Position numbers and translations under genes: made by a program | The notes under the pieces: generated by a model | Database searches by the model: none | What the model was told of the DNA's origin: nothing | The model's input: the letters and a program-made list of their open reading frames with translations, nothing else | Assembly (NCBI GenBank): GCA_030057655.1 | Contig: JASGUQ010000033.1 | Coordinates: 1-64,000, forward strand | Direction of reading: 5' to 3' | Origin: Bacillota bacterium | GTDB lineage: Bacteria; Bacillota; Clostridia; Christensenellales; Aristaeellaceae | Length of the DNA: 64,000 bases | Shown here: positions 26,541 to 35,431 of the stretch, piece by piece | Numbering within the stretch: the first letter of the stretch is position 1 | Layout of the letters: every line of letters begins with the position of its first letter

Positions 26541-27883
26541 ACAAGCCGGTGCTTCAGCCATTTGTCGCTTTTAAAGCGCCAAATGAAAAAGATTGCGCGG
26601 GCCAGCCAGTCCAGGTACATCGCGTACCAGACGCCATGGATTTGCAGGTTCATCAGGTTGCCAAGCACATAGGAGCCGATCAGACGTATAAAAACCACAC
26701 TGAAAACTGCCGCGTACATCACAAACTTGTTGTCCCCGGCTGCCCTGAGGCTGTTTGGCAGGCCAAAGGCAGGCGTCCAAAGGAAGACGGACACCGCGCA
26801 GTAGATCAGGACCATTTTGCGGGTATGCAGATAGGCGTCCCCGCTTAAGTTCAGCATTTGGATCAGTGGATTAATAAAGATGGCAACCAGAGAGGCTGTC
26901 AGGACAAAGGAAGCATAGGTGGTCATCTGCAGCCGTTTGCTGAATTGTTTGGCTTCCTTGCCCTGCCCGGCGCCGATGCACTGGCTGACAATGGTAATGG
27001 TGGCCAGGTTGATCGCGTTTCCGGGGATACCTAGATAGGTCGAAATGGTGTTGGCGGCTGCGTTGGCCGCGATCATCGCGCCGGAATAGCCAGCGATCAT
27101 GATGCCGATAATTAATTTAACGGCGAGAAAGATGATGTTTTCAAATCCGCTTGGCAAAGCAACCTTCAGGATGCGCTTGTTTGTTTCCGGAAGAAACCTG
27201 ACCTTTGTTGGCCGCGTATAGTGGATGGGGGCGTGCTGGTTCATCAGCATATAGGTTACAATGGCGGCTCCTGAGAGCCTGGAAATGATGGTGGCGAGGC
27301 CAGCGCCTGTCACATCCAAATGAGCAACCCTGATGAGCAGGAAGTTCAGCAGGATCTTGACGGTGTTCATGATGATGGATGTTATCATGGACATTTTGCT
27401 GTATCCCTGCGCGTACAGCATGCTGATCCCGCTGTTGTAAAGCGCGAGGAAGGGGTAGGACAGGGCTGAAAGCATCAGGTATTGCTGCGCATATCCCATG
27501 ATGCCGCCGTTGACCTTTGGGTACAAAATATGGAGCAGGGGAGAGCGCAGAAGAATCACTGGCAACGCAATGCTGACAGAAATGATCAATACCATCAGGG
27601 CAGATTGAGTGGCGGTGTTCTCAGCGCCCTTCCTGTCCCGGTTTCCGATGTATTGCGCCGCGATGATCGCGCCGCCCGCGCCGATGGCCAGGAACAGCTG
27701 GGTCAGCAGTTGGTTGATGCTGTCCACCAGGGAAAAAGCGGCCAGGGCCGATTCGCTGATTCCCGAGAGCAGCATGGTGTCGACCATGCCGACCAGCACG
27801 ATCATCAACTGCTCAAACACCAGGGGGATGAGCAGCTTTTGAATGGATCTTTTTGTAAACAGATTAGACTCTGACAATTTCAA
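26537..27883 (-). CDS. MATE-family multidrug/toxin exporter
   Basis: 448 residues with twelve predicted membrane helices in two halves, each with the MATE pattern (LIPLVFEQLMIVLVGMVDTMLLS and, in the second half, ALPSGFENIIFLAV). Such proteins export cationic compounds using Na+ or H+ gradients. The start is TTG 27883 with AAAGG six bases upstream, inside the last codons of pepT (20-base overlap), so it is translated from the pepT transcript. Substrate is unknown. Confidence 0.9.
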   Translation of the reverse strand: MKLSESNLFTKRSIQKLLIPLVFEQLMIVLVGMVDTMLLSGISESALAAFSLVDSINQLLTQLFLAIGAGGAIIAAQYIGNRDRKGAENTATQSALMVLIISVSIALPVILLRSPLLHILYPKVNGGIMGYAQQYLMLSALSYPFLALYNSGISMLYAQGYSKMSMITSIIMNTVKILLNFLLIRVAHLDVTGAGLATIISRLSGAAIVTYMLMNQHAPIHYTRPTKVRFLPETNKRILKVALPSGFENIIFLAVKLIIGIMIAGYSGAMIAANAAANTISTYLGIPGNAINLATITIVSQCIGAGQGKEAKQFSKRLQMTTYASFVLTASLVAIFINPLIQMLNLSGDAYLHTRKMVLIYCAVSVFLWTPAFGLPNSLRAAGDNKFVMYAAVFSVVFIRLIGSYVLGNLMNLQIHGVWYAMYLDWLARAIFFIWRFKSDKWLKHRLV

Positions 27884-29072
27884 CCAATACCTTTGCCATT
27901 TTATTCAGCGCCTTTACAGGCAGGAATTCATATACGCCATGGAAGTTGATGCCGCCGGTGCCCAAATTGGGGCAGGGCAGACCGCGGAAGGAAAGCCGGG
28001 CGCCGTCAGTGCCGCCGCGGATGGGGCTTTTAGCAGGCGTCATCCCGCAGGCGCGGATGGCGTTTTCCGCCCGCTCAATTACATGGGGAACGGTTTCAAT
28101 GATGTTTCTCATGTTCTGGTAGCTGTCTGTAATGATCACCTGAGCCGTGCCTTTTCCGTACCTGCTGTTGATCGCCTGAGCCGCGCTCTGCATAACGGTC
28201 TTTTTCTCTTCAAACTTTTTCCGGTCATGGTCGCGGATCAGATAATCCATTTCCATGTTTTCCTCAGTTCCTTTTACCTGTCTTAAATGGAAGAAGCCTT
28301 CATATCCTTCTGTTTCCTCAGGGGTTTGCTTCTGCGGAAGCAAATGGTGATAAGCCATTCCAACTTTGACCGCGTTGATCATTTTGTTTTTGGCGCTGCC
28401 GGGGTGGACGTTTCTGCCTTTGATAAGCACCTTGGCGCTGGCGGCATTGAAGTTTTCGTACTCAATCTCATTGATGCTGCCGCCGTCCACTGTATAGCCA
28501 AAGTCAGCCTTGATCTTTTCAAGGTTTAAGAGCTCCGCGCCGCTTCCGATCTCCTCATCAGGCGTAAAAACAAGCCAGACCTCGCCGTGCGGGATATCTT
28601 TCTGTTTGAGCAGGATCTCTCCCGCCGTCATGATTTCCGCTATACCAGCCTTGTCGTCCGCGCCCAGCACGGTCGTTCCGTCGGTTACGACTAATTCTTC
28701 GCCAACATACTGCTTCAGCGCGGGAAAATCTTTGTCTGACAGAACGATGTCCAGCTCCTCATTCAGCACCAGGTCCTGCCCCTCATACAGAACAACACGC
28801 GGATTAAAATCCCGCCCGGGCACGGCGTCCGCGGTATCAATGTGCGCGATGAGTGCAATGACAGGCGCCCCTTCTGTATTTCCCGGAATCTTGCCATACA
28901 CATAGCAGTTTTCGTCCAGGCAGACTTCCTCACAACCCAGGTCTTTCAACTCCTGCTCCAGCATCCTCGCGAGTTCCCACTGTCCCTTTGTGCTGGGGGT
29001 GGTGGTCGCGTTCTCATCGCTTGTGGTATCGATTTTCGCGTAGCGCAGGAAACGCTCAAGGGCCTTGTTCAT
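27864..29072 (-). CDS. pepT: peptidase T (tripeptide aminopeptidase)
   Basis: 402-residue M20 dizinc peptidase that removes the N-terminal residue of tripeptides in the cytoplasm. Metal-site motifs are IAHIDTAD, LGADDKAGIAE, FTPDEEIGSGAE, TVDGG and a C-terminal GGINFHGVYEF histidine. The central SIRGGTDGARLSF-like block (SPIRGGTDGARLSF) is typical of PepT. GGAG precedes ATG 29072; the start overlaps the upstream methyltransferase stop by four bases. Confidence 0.95.
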   Translation of the reverse strand: MNKALERFLRYAKIDTTSDENATTTPSTKGQWELARMLEQELKDLGCEEVCLDENCYVYGKIPGNTEGAPVIALIAHIDTADAVPGRDFNPRVVLYEGQDLVLNEELDIVLSDKDFPALKQYVGEELVVTDGTTVLGADDKAGIAEIMTAGEILLKQKDIPHGEVWLVFTPDEEIGSGAELLNLEKIKADFGYTVDGGSINEIEYENFNAASAKVLIKGRNVHPGSAKNKMINAVKVGMAYHHLLPQKQTPEETEGYEGFFHLRQVKGTEENMEMDYLIRDHDRKKFEEKKTVMQSAAQAINSRYGKGTAQVIITDSYQNMRNIIETVPHVIERAENAIRACGMTPAKSPIRGGTDGARLSFRGLPCPNLGTGGINFHGVYEFLPVKALNKMAKVLVEIVRV

Positions 29073-30403
29073 ATCGTTCTCCTTCTGAAAGTCATCACAT
29101 TTTCAATTTCACCGGTCTGCGGGAACATGTCAAAGGGCTGTGAGGCGACAGGCTCATATCCGCCTTTCATCAATATGGCAGCGTCCCTGGCCTGGCTGGC
29201 CGGATGGCAGCTGATGTAGATGATCCGGTCCGGCTTGGCGTCCATCATGGCTGACAAAACATGGCTGTGCGCGCCTTTCTTGGGCGGGTCAAGAATGATG
29301 GCGTTGGCTTTTAGCCCGCTTGCTGTCAGTTTAGGCAACTCTCTCTCCGCGAAACCGGAAATAAACGCGGTGTTGGTCAGCTTGTTGTTCCTGGCGCTGA
29401 TCCTGGCGTCTTGAACAGCTGATTTGGACAGCTCCAGGCCGATAACTTGCTTGAAATGCTTTGAAGCCAGCATACTGATGGTACCAATTCCGGAATAGAT
29501 GTCAACCAGGGTATCGTTTTTATCCTGCTCAGCCTGTGACAGGGCGTAACGGTACATCTCTTCCATGATCTCATGGTTGACCTGGTAAAACGAAAAAGGG
29601 GAGAGGGAAAAATTGAGCCCGTCAATCTGCTCTGTCAGCGCGCTCCTGCCGGAAAGATGCCGTGCTTCCTTGCTTCTGTCATCGGCTGCATAAGCATAAA
29701 CGGACACAAGTTCCGGAAGGCTTTTGCAAAGATCGTCCGCCAGCTCTGAAAGATAAGGGAGGTCGGGGGCATCGCAGCCAAGAAGCAGCATCAGCTTTCC
29801 ATCCCGGTCATTTCTGGTCACAAGCTCGGAAACCGGGCTGTCAGGTTGTTTTTCACGATCGGGAAATCGCCTGTTCAGCCAGGACACAAGGGATTTGACC
29901 GCTTTGTTGGAGGCCTCGGACGCGATTGCGCATCCTTCTGCCACGACAAGGTCATGGCTTTTCCCGGCAAAAAAGCCGGTCTTGAATCCTTCGGCTCCCG
30001 CAGCCACCTGCCAGGTCGTCTTGTTGCGGTAATGCCATGGTTCCTTCATTCCGATGACCGGCAATACCTTCAATTTGATCCCGGAAATTTTGTACAGCGT
30101 GTTCTCTATCCCCTGACGCTTCAGTTCAAGCTGCTGTTCATAAGCCAGGTGCTGCATGGAGCATCCGCCGCATTTGCCAAACACCAGGCATCTTGGCGCC
30201 TGTCTGTCGGGTGAAAAAGAAAAAACCTTAACCAGGCTGGCCAAGGCATGGTTCTTTTTAACCTCTTCAATTCTGAGCAGAACTTCCTCCCCCGGCAGAG
30301 CATAAGGCACAAACAGAACAAACCCCTTGACCCTGCAGACGCCTTCACCCTGAAAGCCAAGGCTTTCAACAACTGCGGATATTTCCTGCCCGGGGTGCAG
30401 CAA
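29069..30403 (-). CDS. rlmD: 23S rRNA (uracil-C5)-methyltransferase, RlmD/RumA type
   Basis: 444 residues. A TRAM RNA-binding domain at the N-terminus is followed by the iron-sulfur motif C-x5-C-x2-C (CLVFGKCGGC) with a later EGCAIAS cysteine, then a SAM-dependent Rossmann domain with LVDIYSGIGTISMLAS, ILDPPKKG and YISCHPASQARD (catalytic Cys). Related enzymes methylate U747 or U1939 of 23S rRNA; which one cannot be told here. TTG 30403 is selected because GGAGG lies seven bases upstream, while GTG 30412 abuts it. Confidence 0.9.
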   Translation of the reverse strand: MLHPGQEISAVVESLGFQGEGVCRVKGFVLFVPYALPGEEVLLRIEEVKKNHALASLVKVFSFSPDRQAPRCLVFGKCGGCSMQHLAYEQQLELKRQGIENTLYKISGIKLKVLPVIGMKEPWHYRNKTTWQVAAGAEGFKTGFFAGKSHDLVVAEGCAIASEASNKAVKSLVSWLNRRFPDREKQPDSPVSELVTRNDRDGKLMLLLGCDAPDLPYLSELADDLCKSLPELVSVYAYAADDRSKEARHLSGRSALTEQIDGLNFSLSPFSFYQVNHEIMEEMYRYALSQAEQDKNDTLVDIYSGIGTISMLASKHFKQVIGLELSKSAVQDARISARNNKLTNTAFISGFAERELPKLTASGLKANAIILDPPKKGAHSHVLSAMMDAKPDRIIYISCHPASQARDAAILMKGGYEPVASQPFDMFPQTGEIENVMTFRRRTI

Positions 30404-30424
30404 ACTTGTCACCTCCGAAAGTTC

Positions 30425-31126
30425 TCAGTATTCTTTGCCTTCAAAACGCCTGCATAAGGTGTACTTGGAAATGGCGCTCCGGGATGCCCAGCCGACCGAG
30501 GTGGAAATGATGCTTTTGATATATTCAGGTAAGACCCGGTTGAATTTTACTTCAAGGATCACCTGATCCGCTTCAAGCGGTGGGGTCGTCGGCAAGGCAG
30601 GGTTAAACAGATCGTGGGAGAACAGCCCTGAGCGCAGCTGCTTGTCAAAGGTGATGCGCACATCCTCAACCGGGTGCATGTAGGCTTCCCGCACATAGTC
30701 AACAATCACGACAGGCCTCAGCAGGTTCAGCCGCATCTCGCGAAACACTTCCCGCAGCAGGCCTGAACTGGTGTTCTCAAGCCCGGTCGGATCCCCGGTC
30801 ATCAGCTGCTCGCACAGATCACGGCTGATCTGCGCCTGGCGCTTGGCGATGTAGTTGTCATACTTGCTCTTGCATTCCATGCGGATAAAACTGTCTGAGC
30901 AATTGTAGATTCGGATCCTGTATTTATCGCGGTTCTGCACGCCCGCGATCTTGTCGTGCAGCGCGTCGTCAAACACCGTGTCAAAATACAGGGAGCGGAT
31001 GTGGTATTCCGCGTTCTCATCGCTGTGTTCATCCTTTTTCAGCACGGAACGCAAAACACGGGACAGCACCTGGTACTGCCCGTTGTTGATAAAAAACTTC
31101 AGTTCGTGTCGGACAAGCGGCGGCAT
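30425..31126 (-). CDS. VTC-domain (polyphosphate polymerase domain) protein
   Basis: 233-residue protein with the VTC tunnel-fold domain: RHELKFFIN, YHIRSLYFDT, KYRIRIYN, MECKSKYDNYIAKRQA, IVDYVREAY and VILEVKFN contain the basic and acidic residues that line the polyphosphate tunnel in the yeast Vtc4 domain. The bacterial members next to DUF4956 are not well studied. It lies five bases after the DUF4956 gene with no clear ribosome site, so it is probably coupled. Polyphosphate synthesis or binding is inferred. Confidence 0.85.
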   Translation of the reverse strand: MPPLVRHELKFFINNGQYQVLSRVLRSVLKKDEHSDENAEYHIRSLYFDTVFDDALHDKIAGVQNRDKYRIRIYNCSDSFIRMECKSKYDNYIAKRQAQISRDLCEQLMTGDPTGLENTSSGLLREVFREMRLNLLRPVVIVDYVREAYMHPVEDVRITFDKQLRSGLFSHDLFNPALPTTPPLEADQVILEVKFNRVLPEYIKSIISTSVGWASRSAISKYTLCRRFEGKEY

Positions 31127-31131
31127 CTGAT

Positions 31132-31833
31132 TTAAACCGCGGTCTCGTTCTGCACCGCGACCAGGGTCGCGTCATAAACGCCCTGGATGTCCAGCATGTG
31201 GCTGACGATGTCTGCGCGCTGGTTCAGCCTGAGGTCAACTGTCATCTCAGCGCCTGAACGGGTGATGGTCTTGCTCCTGATCCTGTAGTTGCGAACGCCC
31301 CTGTGCAGTTCCGCGTCGATCTCCTGTTCAGCCGCGGGGTCATAGTGCAGCACAAGCAGGTAGTTTTCATTGGTGCGCATCCTGATATAGGACAGCGCGA
31401 TCATCATTACCGTGATGACAGCGACCACGATGACCGAAATGATATAGAGCTTGGTTCCGATCAGGATCCCCATGGTGATGGCCCAGAACATGTAAGCGGT
31501 GTCGATCGGGTCCTTCACCGCGGTCCTGAAGCGGACGATGGACAGCGCGCCGACCATGCCCATGGACAGCGCGACGTTGGAGCCGATCGCCATAACAACT
31601 GGCGCAGTGACCAGGGTCAACAGGATCAGGGTGGTGGTAAACGTGGGGTTATACAGCACCCCCCGATAGGTCTTGCGATAGACCAGGGAGATCACCACGC
31701 TGGAGATCAGCGCGAACAACAAAACCTGAAGCACATCAATCGTACGGATACGGGAGAACTGGTCAGACCACCAGGAACTCAACGCGATATCTGACTTGCT
31801 CAACTCGCCTGTAACCTGTGCCAACATGCCCAT
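31132..31833 (-). CDS. DUF4956 membrane protein
   Basis: 233 residues with about four hydrophobic segments between residues 36 and 150 and a cytoplasmic ferredoxin-like C-terminal domain. The GMVGALSIVRFRTAVKDPIDTAYMFWA block is the signature of DUF4956. These proteins are almost always encoded beside VTC-domain proteins, so the two probably form a membrane polyphosphate system (inferred). GGAGG precedes the ATG at 31833. Confidence 0.85.
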   Translation of the reverse strand: MGMLAQVTGELSKSDIALSSWWSDQFSRIRTIDVLQVLLFALISSVVISLVYRKTYRGVLYNPTFTTTLILLTLVTAPVVMAIGSNVALSMGMVGALSIVRFRTAVKDPIDTAYMFWAITMGILIGTKLYIISVIVVAVITVMMIALSYIRMRTNENYLLVLHYDPAAEQEIDAELHRGVRNYRIRSKTITRSGAEMTVDLRLNQRADIVSHMLDIQGVYDATLVAVQNETAV

Positions 31834-31931
31834 CTAAAGAACCTCCATGCTCCATTCTGGTAATGTAAACTATTATACATTAAAGACGGGTTTTAGCAAA
31901 CTCACTGTGATAATTTTGTAAAGAATAATGT

Positions 31932-31960
31932 TTGACGCACAACGTTCTTCATGCTACAAT
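31932..31960 (+). promoter_or_regulatory. promoter of the tRNA-Thr/tRNA-Pro pair
   Basis: TTGACG (31932-31937), exactly 17 bases, TACAAT (31955-31960); the first tRNA begins 23 bases later. Confidence 0.75.
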
Positions 31961-31983
31961 ACCATTCGCTGGTTTACCGGCTT

Positions 31984-32059
31984 GCCAATATAGCTCAGTT
32001 GGTAGAGCAGCGGTTTCGTAAACCGCAGGTCAAGGGTTCGAGTCCCTTTATTGGCTCCA
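31984..32059 (+). tRNA. tRNA-Thr (anticodon CGT)
   Basis: Acceptor GCCAATA pairs with TATTGGC, discriminator T, encoded CCA. D-arm AGCTCAGTTGGTAGAGC, anticodon loop TTCGTAA on a GCGGT/ACCGC stem, and T-arm GGGTTCGAGTCCC are all present. Reads ACG codons. Confidence 0.97.
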
Positions 32060-32060
32060 G

Positions 32061-32137
32061 CGAGGTGTAGCGCAGCTTGGTAGCGCGTTTGGTTCGGGAC
32101 CAAAAGGCCCAGGGTTCAAATCCCTGCACCTCGACCA
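32061..32137 (+). tRNA. tRNA-Pro (anticodon CGG)
   Basis: Acceptor CGAGGTG pairs with CACCTCG, discriminator A, encoded CCA. The anticodon loop TTCGGGA sits on a TTTGG/CCAAA stem and the T-arm is GGGTTCAAATCCC. It starts one base after tRNA-Thr, so the two are co-transcribed. Reads CCG codons. Confidence 0.97.
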
Positions 32138-32142
32138 CAGAG

Positions 32143-32169
32143 AAACCCTTGAAAAACCAAGGGTTTTTT
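32143..32169 (+). terminator. intrinsic terminator of the tRNA pair
   Basis: AAACCCTTG (32143-32151) and CAAGGGTTT (32158-32166) with a six-base loop and a T6 run. It may also serve pcm from the other strand. Confidence 0.85.
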
Positions 32170-32219
32170 CAACTTTGAATTGAAAAATCAAGTAATAACC
32201 TTTTCCTTTTTTGATTTTA

Positions 32220-32807
32220 TCATTTTCCCCAACCATATCGCCCTTTGAGTTCAACAAACCTGACCAATTCAACCGTTTTAATATTGATTTCGCCATTGTC
32301 TGTCTTCATAACAAGTTTAAGTTCCTGAAAACTCGGCGGACCGACTGGAATAACCATCCTGCCGCCAATTGCCAATTGATTGACCAATTCATCCGGCAAG
32401 ACGCCCGCTGCCGCGGTTACCATAATTCTGTCATACGGAGCAAATTCTTGCCAACCAATGCTGCCGTCCCCGATCTTGTAACAGATATTCGAAAAACCTA
32501 ATGCTTCTAACCTATTCCTGGCCTTTTCGGATAACGCATCAATTCGTTCCACCGTATAGACTATGGCTGACATTTTTGCAAGAATGGCTGTCTGAAAGCC
32601 TGAACCGGTTCCAATCTCCAACACCTTGCTGTCGTGCTCAGGCTCCAGAAGCCGCGTCATTTCCAAAACAAGGCTTGGCTGTGAGATTGTTTGACCGAAG
32701 CCTATGGGCAAAGGTTCGTCTGTGCCTGCATATTCTTTCATGTTGTTTTCGACAAAAAACGAGCGATCCAGTGAATGAAAATATGTTTCAAGCTTCTTTT
32801 GATCCAT
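32220..32807 (-). CDS. pcm: protein-L-isoaspartate O-methyltransferase-like protein
   Basis: 195-residue SAM methyltransferase. QTISQPSLVLEMTRLLE, VLEIGTGSGFQTAILA, VYTVERI, GDGSIGW and YDRIMVTAAAGVLP follow the PCMT motif order; the enzyme repairs isoaspartyl residues in aged proteins. It is slightly shorter than the E. coli enzyme (208). The ribosome site GAGG lies upstream of ATG 32807. Local base composition is more AT-rich than neighbouring genes. Confidence 0.88.
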   Translation of the reverse strand: MDQKKLETYFHSLDRSFFVENNMKEYAGTDEPLPIGFGQTISQPSLVLEMTRLLEPEHDSKVLEIGTGSGFQTAILAKMSAIVYTVERIDALSEKARNRLEALGFSNICYKIGDGSIGWQEFAPYDRIMVTAAAGVLPDELVNQLAIGGRMVIPVGPPSFQELKLVMKTDNGEINIKTVELVRFVELKGRYGWGK

Positions 32808-32938
32808 TGTTTTACCTCGTTTCTCGTTAAATATATAATATATTCAGCTCCCATTTAAACCTTCACCTTTAGATGAATTATATCAAGAAAGAACATGATC
32901 TGTTCATATACAATTCTATTTTATATGTGTCAGCCTTT

Positions 32939-33898
32939 TCATGAAAGCCGTTTCTTGATCGCCGCCTCCGCGAAAGCGTCCAGCCTTGCCATGTAGCCGG
33001 CTGAAGTTTTGAGAAGACTGTCAAGCCAGCGCTGCGGGATCTGATCTTTTCCATACAGCGCGCCAGCCAGCCCGCCCGCGATGGCGCCAATGGTGTCCGC
33101 GTCCCCGCCCAGGTTGATTGCTTTCACCAGCGCGTCCTCAAAAGTGGCGGTTGTCAGAATGGCGTGGAGCGCCGCTTTGAAGCTTTCCACCACGTAGCCG
33201 GAGGGAATTGGTTTAAAACACGGATCAGTCAATTTCCTGTAATCATAATAGGGGATAAGGGGCTTCACCCTTTCAAGTTCCTCAACCAGTGTTTCCCTAC
33301 CTGGATTATTCAGGAGAGCGCTGATAACCAGGCAATAGGCCGCGCAGGCCTGACCCGCCTGAGGGTCGTGATGCGTCATGGCCGAGAGGCCCATTGCGTG
33401 TTTTTTGATCTCTTCTTCATGAGTGTAATAAAGCCCGACATAGACCGTTCTCATCAGCGTGCCGTTGCCTGCGCTCTTCCCATTGGTCGCCTGATGGGTG
33501 TCCTCGCTGGCTATTTTCCAGTCCTCTTCATTAGGCAGTTTTTGATCCGCTTGCTTGGCAAGCGATTTTGCTTGATGGATGGACATGGAACAAGTGACGC
33601 CAACATCCTTGGGGTTTGTGGCGTACCAGTCCAGAAAATGCTTGCCTGCTGCTTCTACCGGATGCTCCGGATCGTCCAGAATACCCTGCGCCACTGCGAC
33701 AGTCATCTGGGTGTCATCTGTAATTTCACCCGGCTTTACATTCAGCCAGCCGCCCGACAGCATGTCCCTGACCGTTCCATGAGCGTGAGCGATTTGTGAG
33801 GCACTCATGAACTCCAGCGGCGCGCCCAGCGCGTCGCCTGCGGCCACGCCGTACAGCGCGCCGTAGATCAGGTTTGACAGGCCTTGATCATGTGCCAT
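32939..33898 (-). CDS. ADP-ribosylglycohydrolase family protein
   Basis: 319-residue DraG/ARH-fold enzyme. The dimagnesium-site motifs GVAAGDALGAP, EITDDTQMTVA, SAGNGTLMR, MTHHDP and NLGGDADTIGAIAGGLAGA are complete, so it is likely active in removing ADP-ribose from proteins, nucleic acids or small molecules. AAGGAG lies upstream of ATG 33898. It sits directly beside the prophage remnant, and no ADP-ribosyltransferase partner is seen in the window. Confidence 0.93.
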   Translation of the reverse strand: MAHDQGLSNLIYGALYGVAAGDALGAPLEFMSASQIAHAHGTVRDMLSGGWLNVKPGEITDDTQMTVAVAQGILDDPEHPVEAAGKHFLDWYATNPKDVGVTCSMSIHQAKSLAKQADQKLPNEEDWKIASEDTHQATNGKSAGNGTLMRTVYVGLYYTHEEEIKKHAMGLSAMTHHDPQAGQACAAYCLVISALLNNPGRETLVEELERVKPLIPYYDYRKLTDPCFKPIPSGYVVESFKAALHAILTTATFEDALVKAINLGGDADTIGAIAGGLAGALYGKDQIPQRWLDSLLKTSAGYMARLDAFAEAAIKKRLS

Positions 33899-33939
33899 GC
33901 GTTTTCTCCTTACTGACTTTAAAGAAATTTGATTACATT

Positions 33940-34359
33940 CTAATTATAATTGATATTTTCCGCGCTGTCGCCGTTGATGACCGTATCGTTGAACAGCGCC
34001 TGCGCGGCCTTGATCTTCTGCTGCATCTGAAGCGTGACTTCGCTCACGATGCCGCCCATTCCCGCGATGATGCGGTCGATCTGAAAGCTGCCGCCGAAGA
34101 TCTTCAGATCCACGGTGTAGCGCTGTTTGGTCACTTCCTGCGGAGTGTACTCGCTGTTCACCGCGCGGAAAGCGGCGGTGGGCTGAGTCAGCAGGCGGGT
34201 ATACCCGTAGGTCAGGGTGGCGCCGCCGCCAGTCGGGCTGACGGCATCGTCAAAGGTCAGGGCGTTGAGCAGGAAGTTGGACTTCCGAAACTCATCGATC
34301 ACGCCCATTTGCAGGGCATCCTGCACGTTTTTCTTGGCTTCGATTAAGGTTACTGCCAT
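33940..34359 (-). pseudogene. truncated phage major capsid protein
   Basis: 139 residues that match the N-terminal half of a phage major capsid protein (MAVTLIEAKKNVQDALQMGVIDEF, LTYGYTRL, QRYTVDLKIFGGSFQIDRII, LFNDTVINGD). Such proteins are usually about 300 residues. Here the frame runs into an AT-rich junction and stops straight after GDSAENINYN, 42 bases before the ADP-ribosylglycohydrolase gene. The start and its ribosome site (AAAGGATG) are intact, so this is a 3' deletion marking one edge of the prophage remnant. Confidence 0.8.
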
Positions 34360-34366
34360 GGTTTAA

Positions 34367-34915
34367 TCATCCTTTCATTTGTGCTTCCAGTCCCGCCCTC
34401 ACGGCGTCCTGGAAGGTTTTAGGGGCTTCCTTGGGTTCGCCCCCGGCAGGCGGGTTAAAGCCACCTGCAGGCGGTGCTTTGGGTTGTTCCGTGTCAAACA
34501 GGTAGCTGTCGGACTTCTGCAAGCCTTCCAGTGCCTCTTTCAGGCCCTTCACGCTGCCGTCTTCCTGCAGTTCCAGTTTGTCCAGGTCCAGCAGCGCCAG
34601 CGCCGCCTTGGCGTTCTTCGCCTTGGCCTGGGTCAGCGCCACCTGGATGGCCGCGTCCTTGCGGATGGATAAAGCCTGCGCGTCCTTCTGCTTGAGTTGC
34701 TCCTGCAATTGCTCAATGGACTTGGCCGCGTCTTCCCCGGCCTTCAGCTTGGCGTTCAGGCCCTCAATCGCGCTGTCGCGGTCCTTCACCTGGCCCTCCA
34801 GGGCCTTCTTGTCGTCGTTGACCTGCTTAAAGCGGTCATAGGGCACATGCTCCTTGAGCACGCGGTCTGCGGCCTCTTCGCTCAGGCCCAGCTCCATCAG
34901 CTCCTGTTTGGTCAT
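34367..34915 (-). CDS. phage scaffolding protein (GP20-like)
   Basis: 182 residues beginning MTKQELMELGLSEEAADRVL. A long charged coiled-coil central part (about residues 30-90, RFKQVNDDKKALEGQVKDRD and following) and a proline-rich, glycine-rich tail before a C-terminal basic helix are typical of head scaffolds of siphophages. AAAGGA lies upstream of ATG 34915. It directly precedes the truncated capsid gene, the usual scaffold-capsid order. It has no function without the rest of the head module. Confidence 0.8.
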   Translation of the reverse strand: MTKQELMELGLSEEAADRVLKEHVPYDRFKQVNDDKKALEGQVKDRDSAIEGLNAKLKAGEDAAKSIEQLQEQLKQKDAQALSIRKDAAIQVALTQAKAKNAKAALALLDLDKLELQEDGSVKGLKEALEGLQKSDSYLFDTEQPKAPPAGGFNPPAGGEPKEAPKTFQDAVRAGLEAQMKG

Positions 34916-35041
34916 GGGATTCCTTTCTTCACCTCCGCTTTTTACGGGGTCGCGTCCCGCTGAGGCGTGCCGGATTGCCGCTCCGGCTGGCGAAAAATGT
35001 ATATGCAAAAGCCGCCTTCTTAGGGGTGGCCTGTTGCCTTG

Positions 35042-35089
35042 TTCGCAGATTTACACTTTTCTGCGAATACGATTTCTGCTATTCGCAGA
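35042..35089. repeat. three copies of TTCGCAGA, one inverted
   Basis: TTCGCAGA at 35042-35049 and 35082-35089, and its reverse complement TCTGCGAA at 35060-35067, in non-coding DNA of the prophage remnant. The first two could form a stem with a ten-base loop. This may be a phage operator or terminator; no clear assignment. Confidence 0.5.
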
Positions 35090-35116
35090 TACAGTCAGTT
35101 GGGAGGTCTGTTGCCG

Positions 35117-35136
35117 GGTTAGGGTTGGTTAGGGTT
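35117..35136. repeat. tandem GGTTAGGGTT repeat (two copies)
   Basis: Two perfect adjacent copies of a 10-base unit immediately downstream of the small phage gene on the minus strand. Too short to mean more than local slippage. Confidence 0.5.
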
Positions 35137-35138
35137 GA

Positions 35139-35369
35139 TTATGGTTCCGGATGGACAGACAAGCGTACCGGAGGGTGCTGACTGCCCATGACAGACAAAT
35201 AAACGCGCTTTGTTTTAGCGAGGAGCTCCAACTCTTCATCGGTCAGCTCCCAGCAGGTTTCATGCGCTGTCCCGCCGTAGTATTGATTCTCGTACCTTCT
35301 GGCAGGAAGGTCATAGCAGCCCGGCGCGGTAAAAACAATGTTTGTGTTTGCTGTCTCTACAGGATCCAT
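35139..35369 (-). CDS. small phage-associated protein of unknown function
   Basis: 76 residues starting MDPVETANTNIVFTAPGCYDLP, with YENQYYGGTAHETCWELTDEELELLAKT and a C-terminal SQHPPVRLSVHPEP. The central part resembles short proteins found in phage structural modules, but no function is known. The start at 35369 is chosen because GGAGGGG lies just upstream. It lies between the scaffold and the toxin/immunity pair, in the same direction. Confidence 0.6.
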   Translation of the reverse strand: MDPVETANTNIVFTAPGCYDLPARRYENQYYGGTAHETCWELTDEELELLAKTKRVYLSVMGSQHPPVRLSVHPEP

Positions 35370-35431
35370 GTTCCCCTCCAATCAAAAAGCACCGCGCGTC
35401 TGCTTGGTGCTTGGCTGTGCTGTTCTTTGTT

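Noticed and set aside
35117-35136. Telomere-like TTAGGG repeat as a linear replicon end
   Set aside because: Only two copies inside continuous chromosomal sequence; coincidental similarity.
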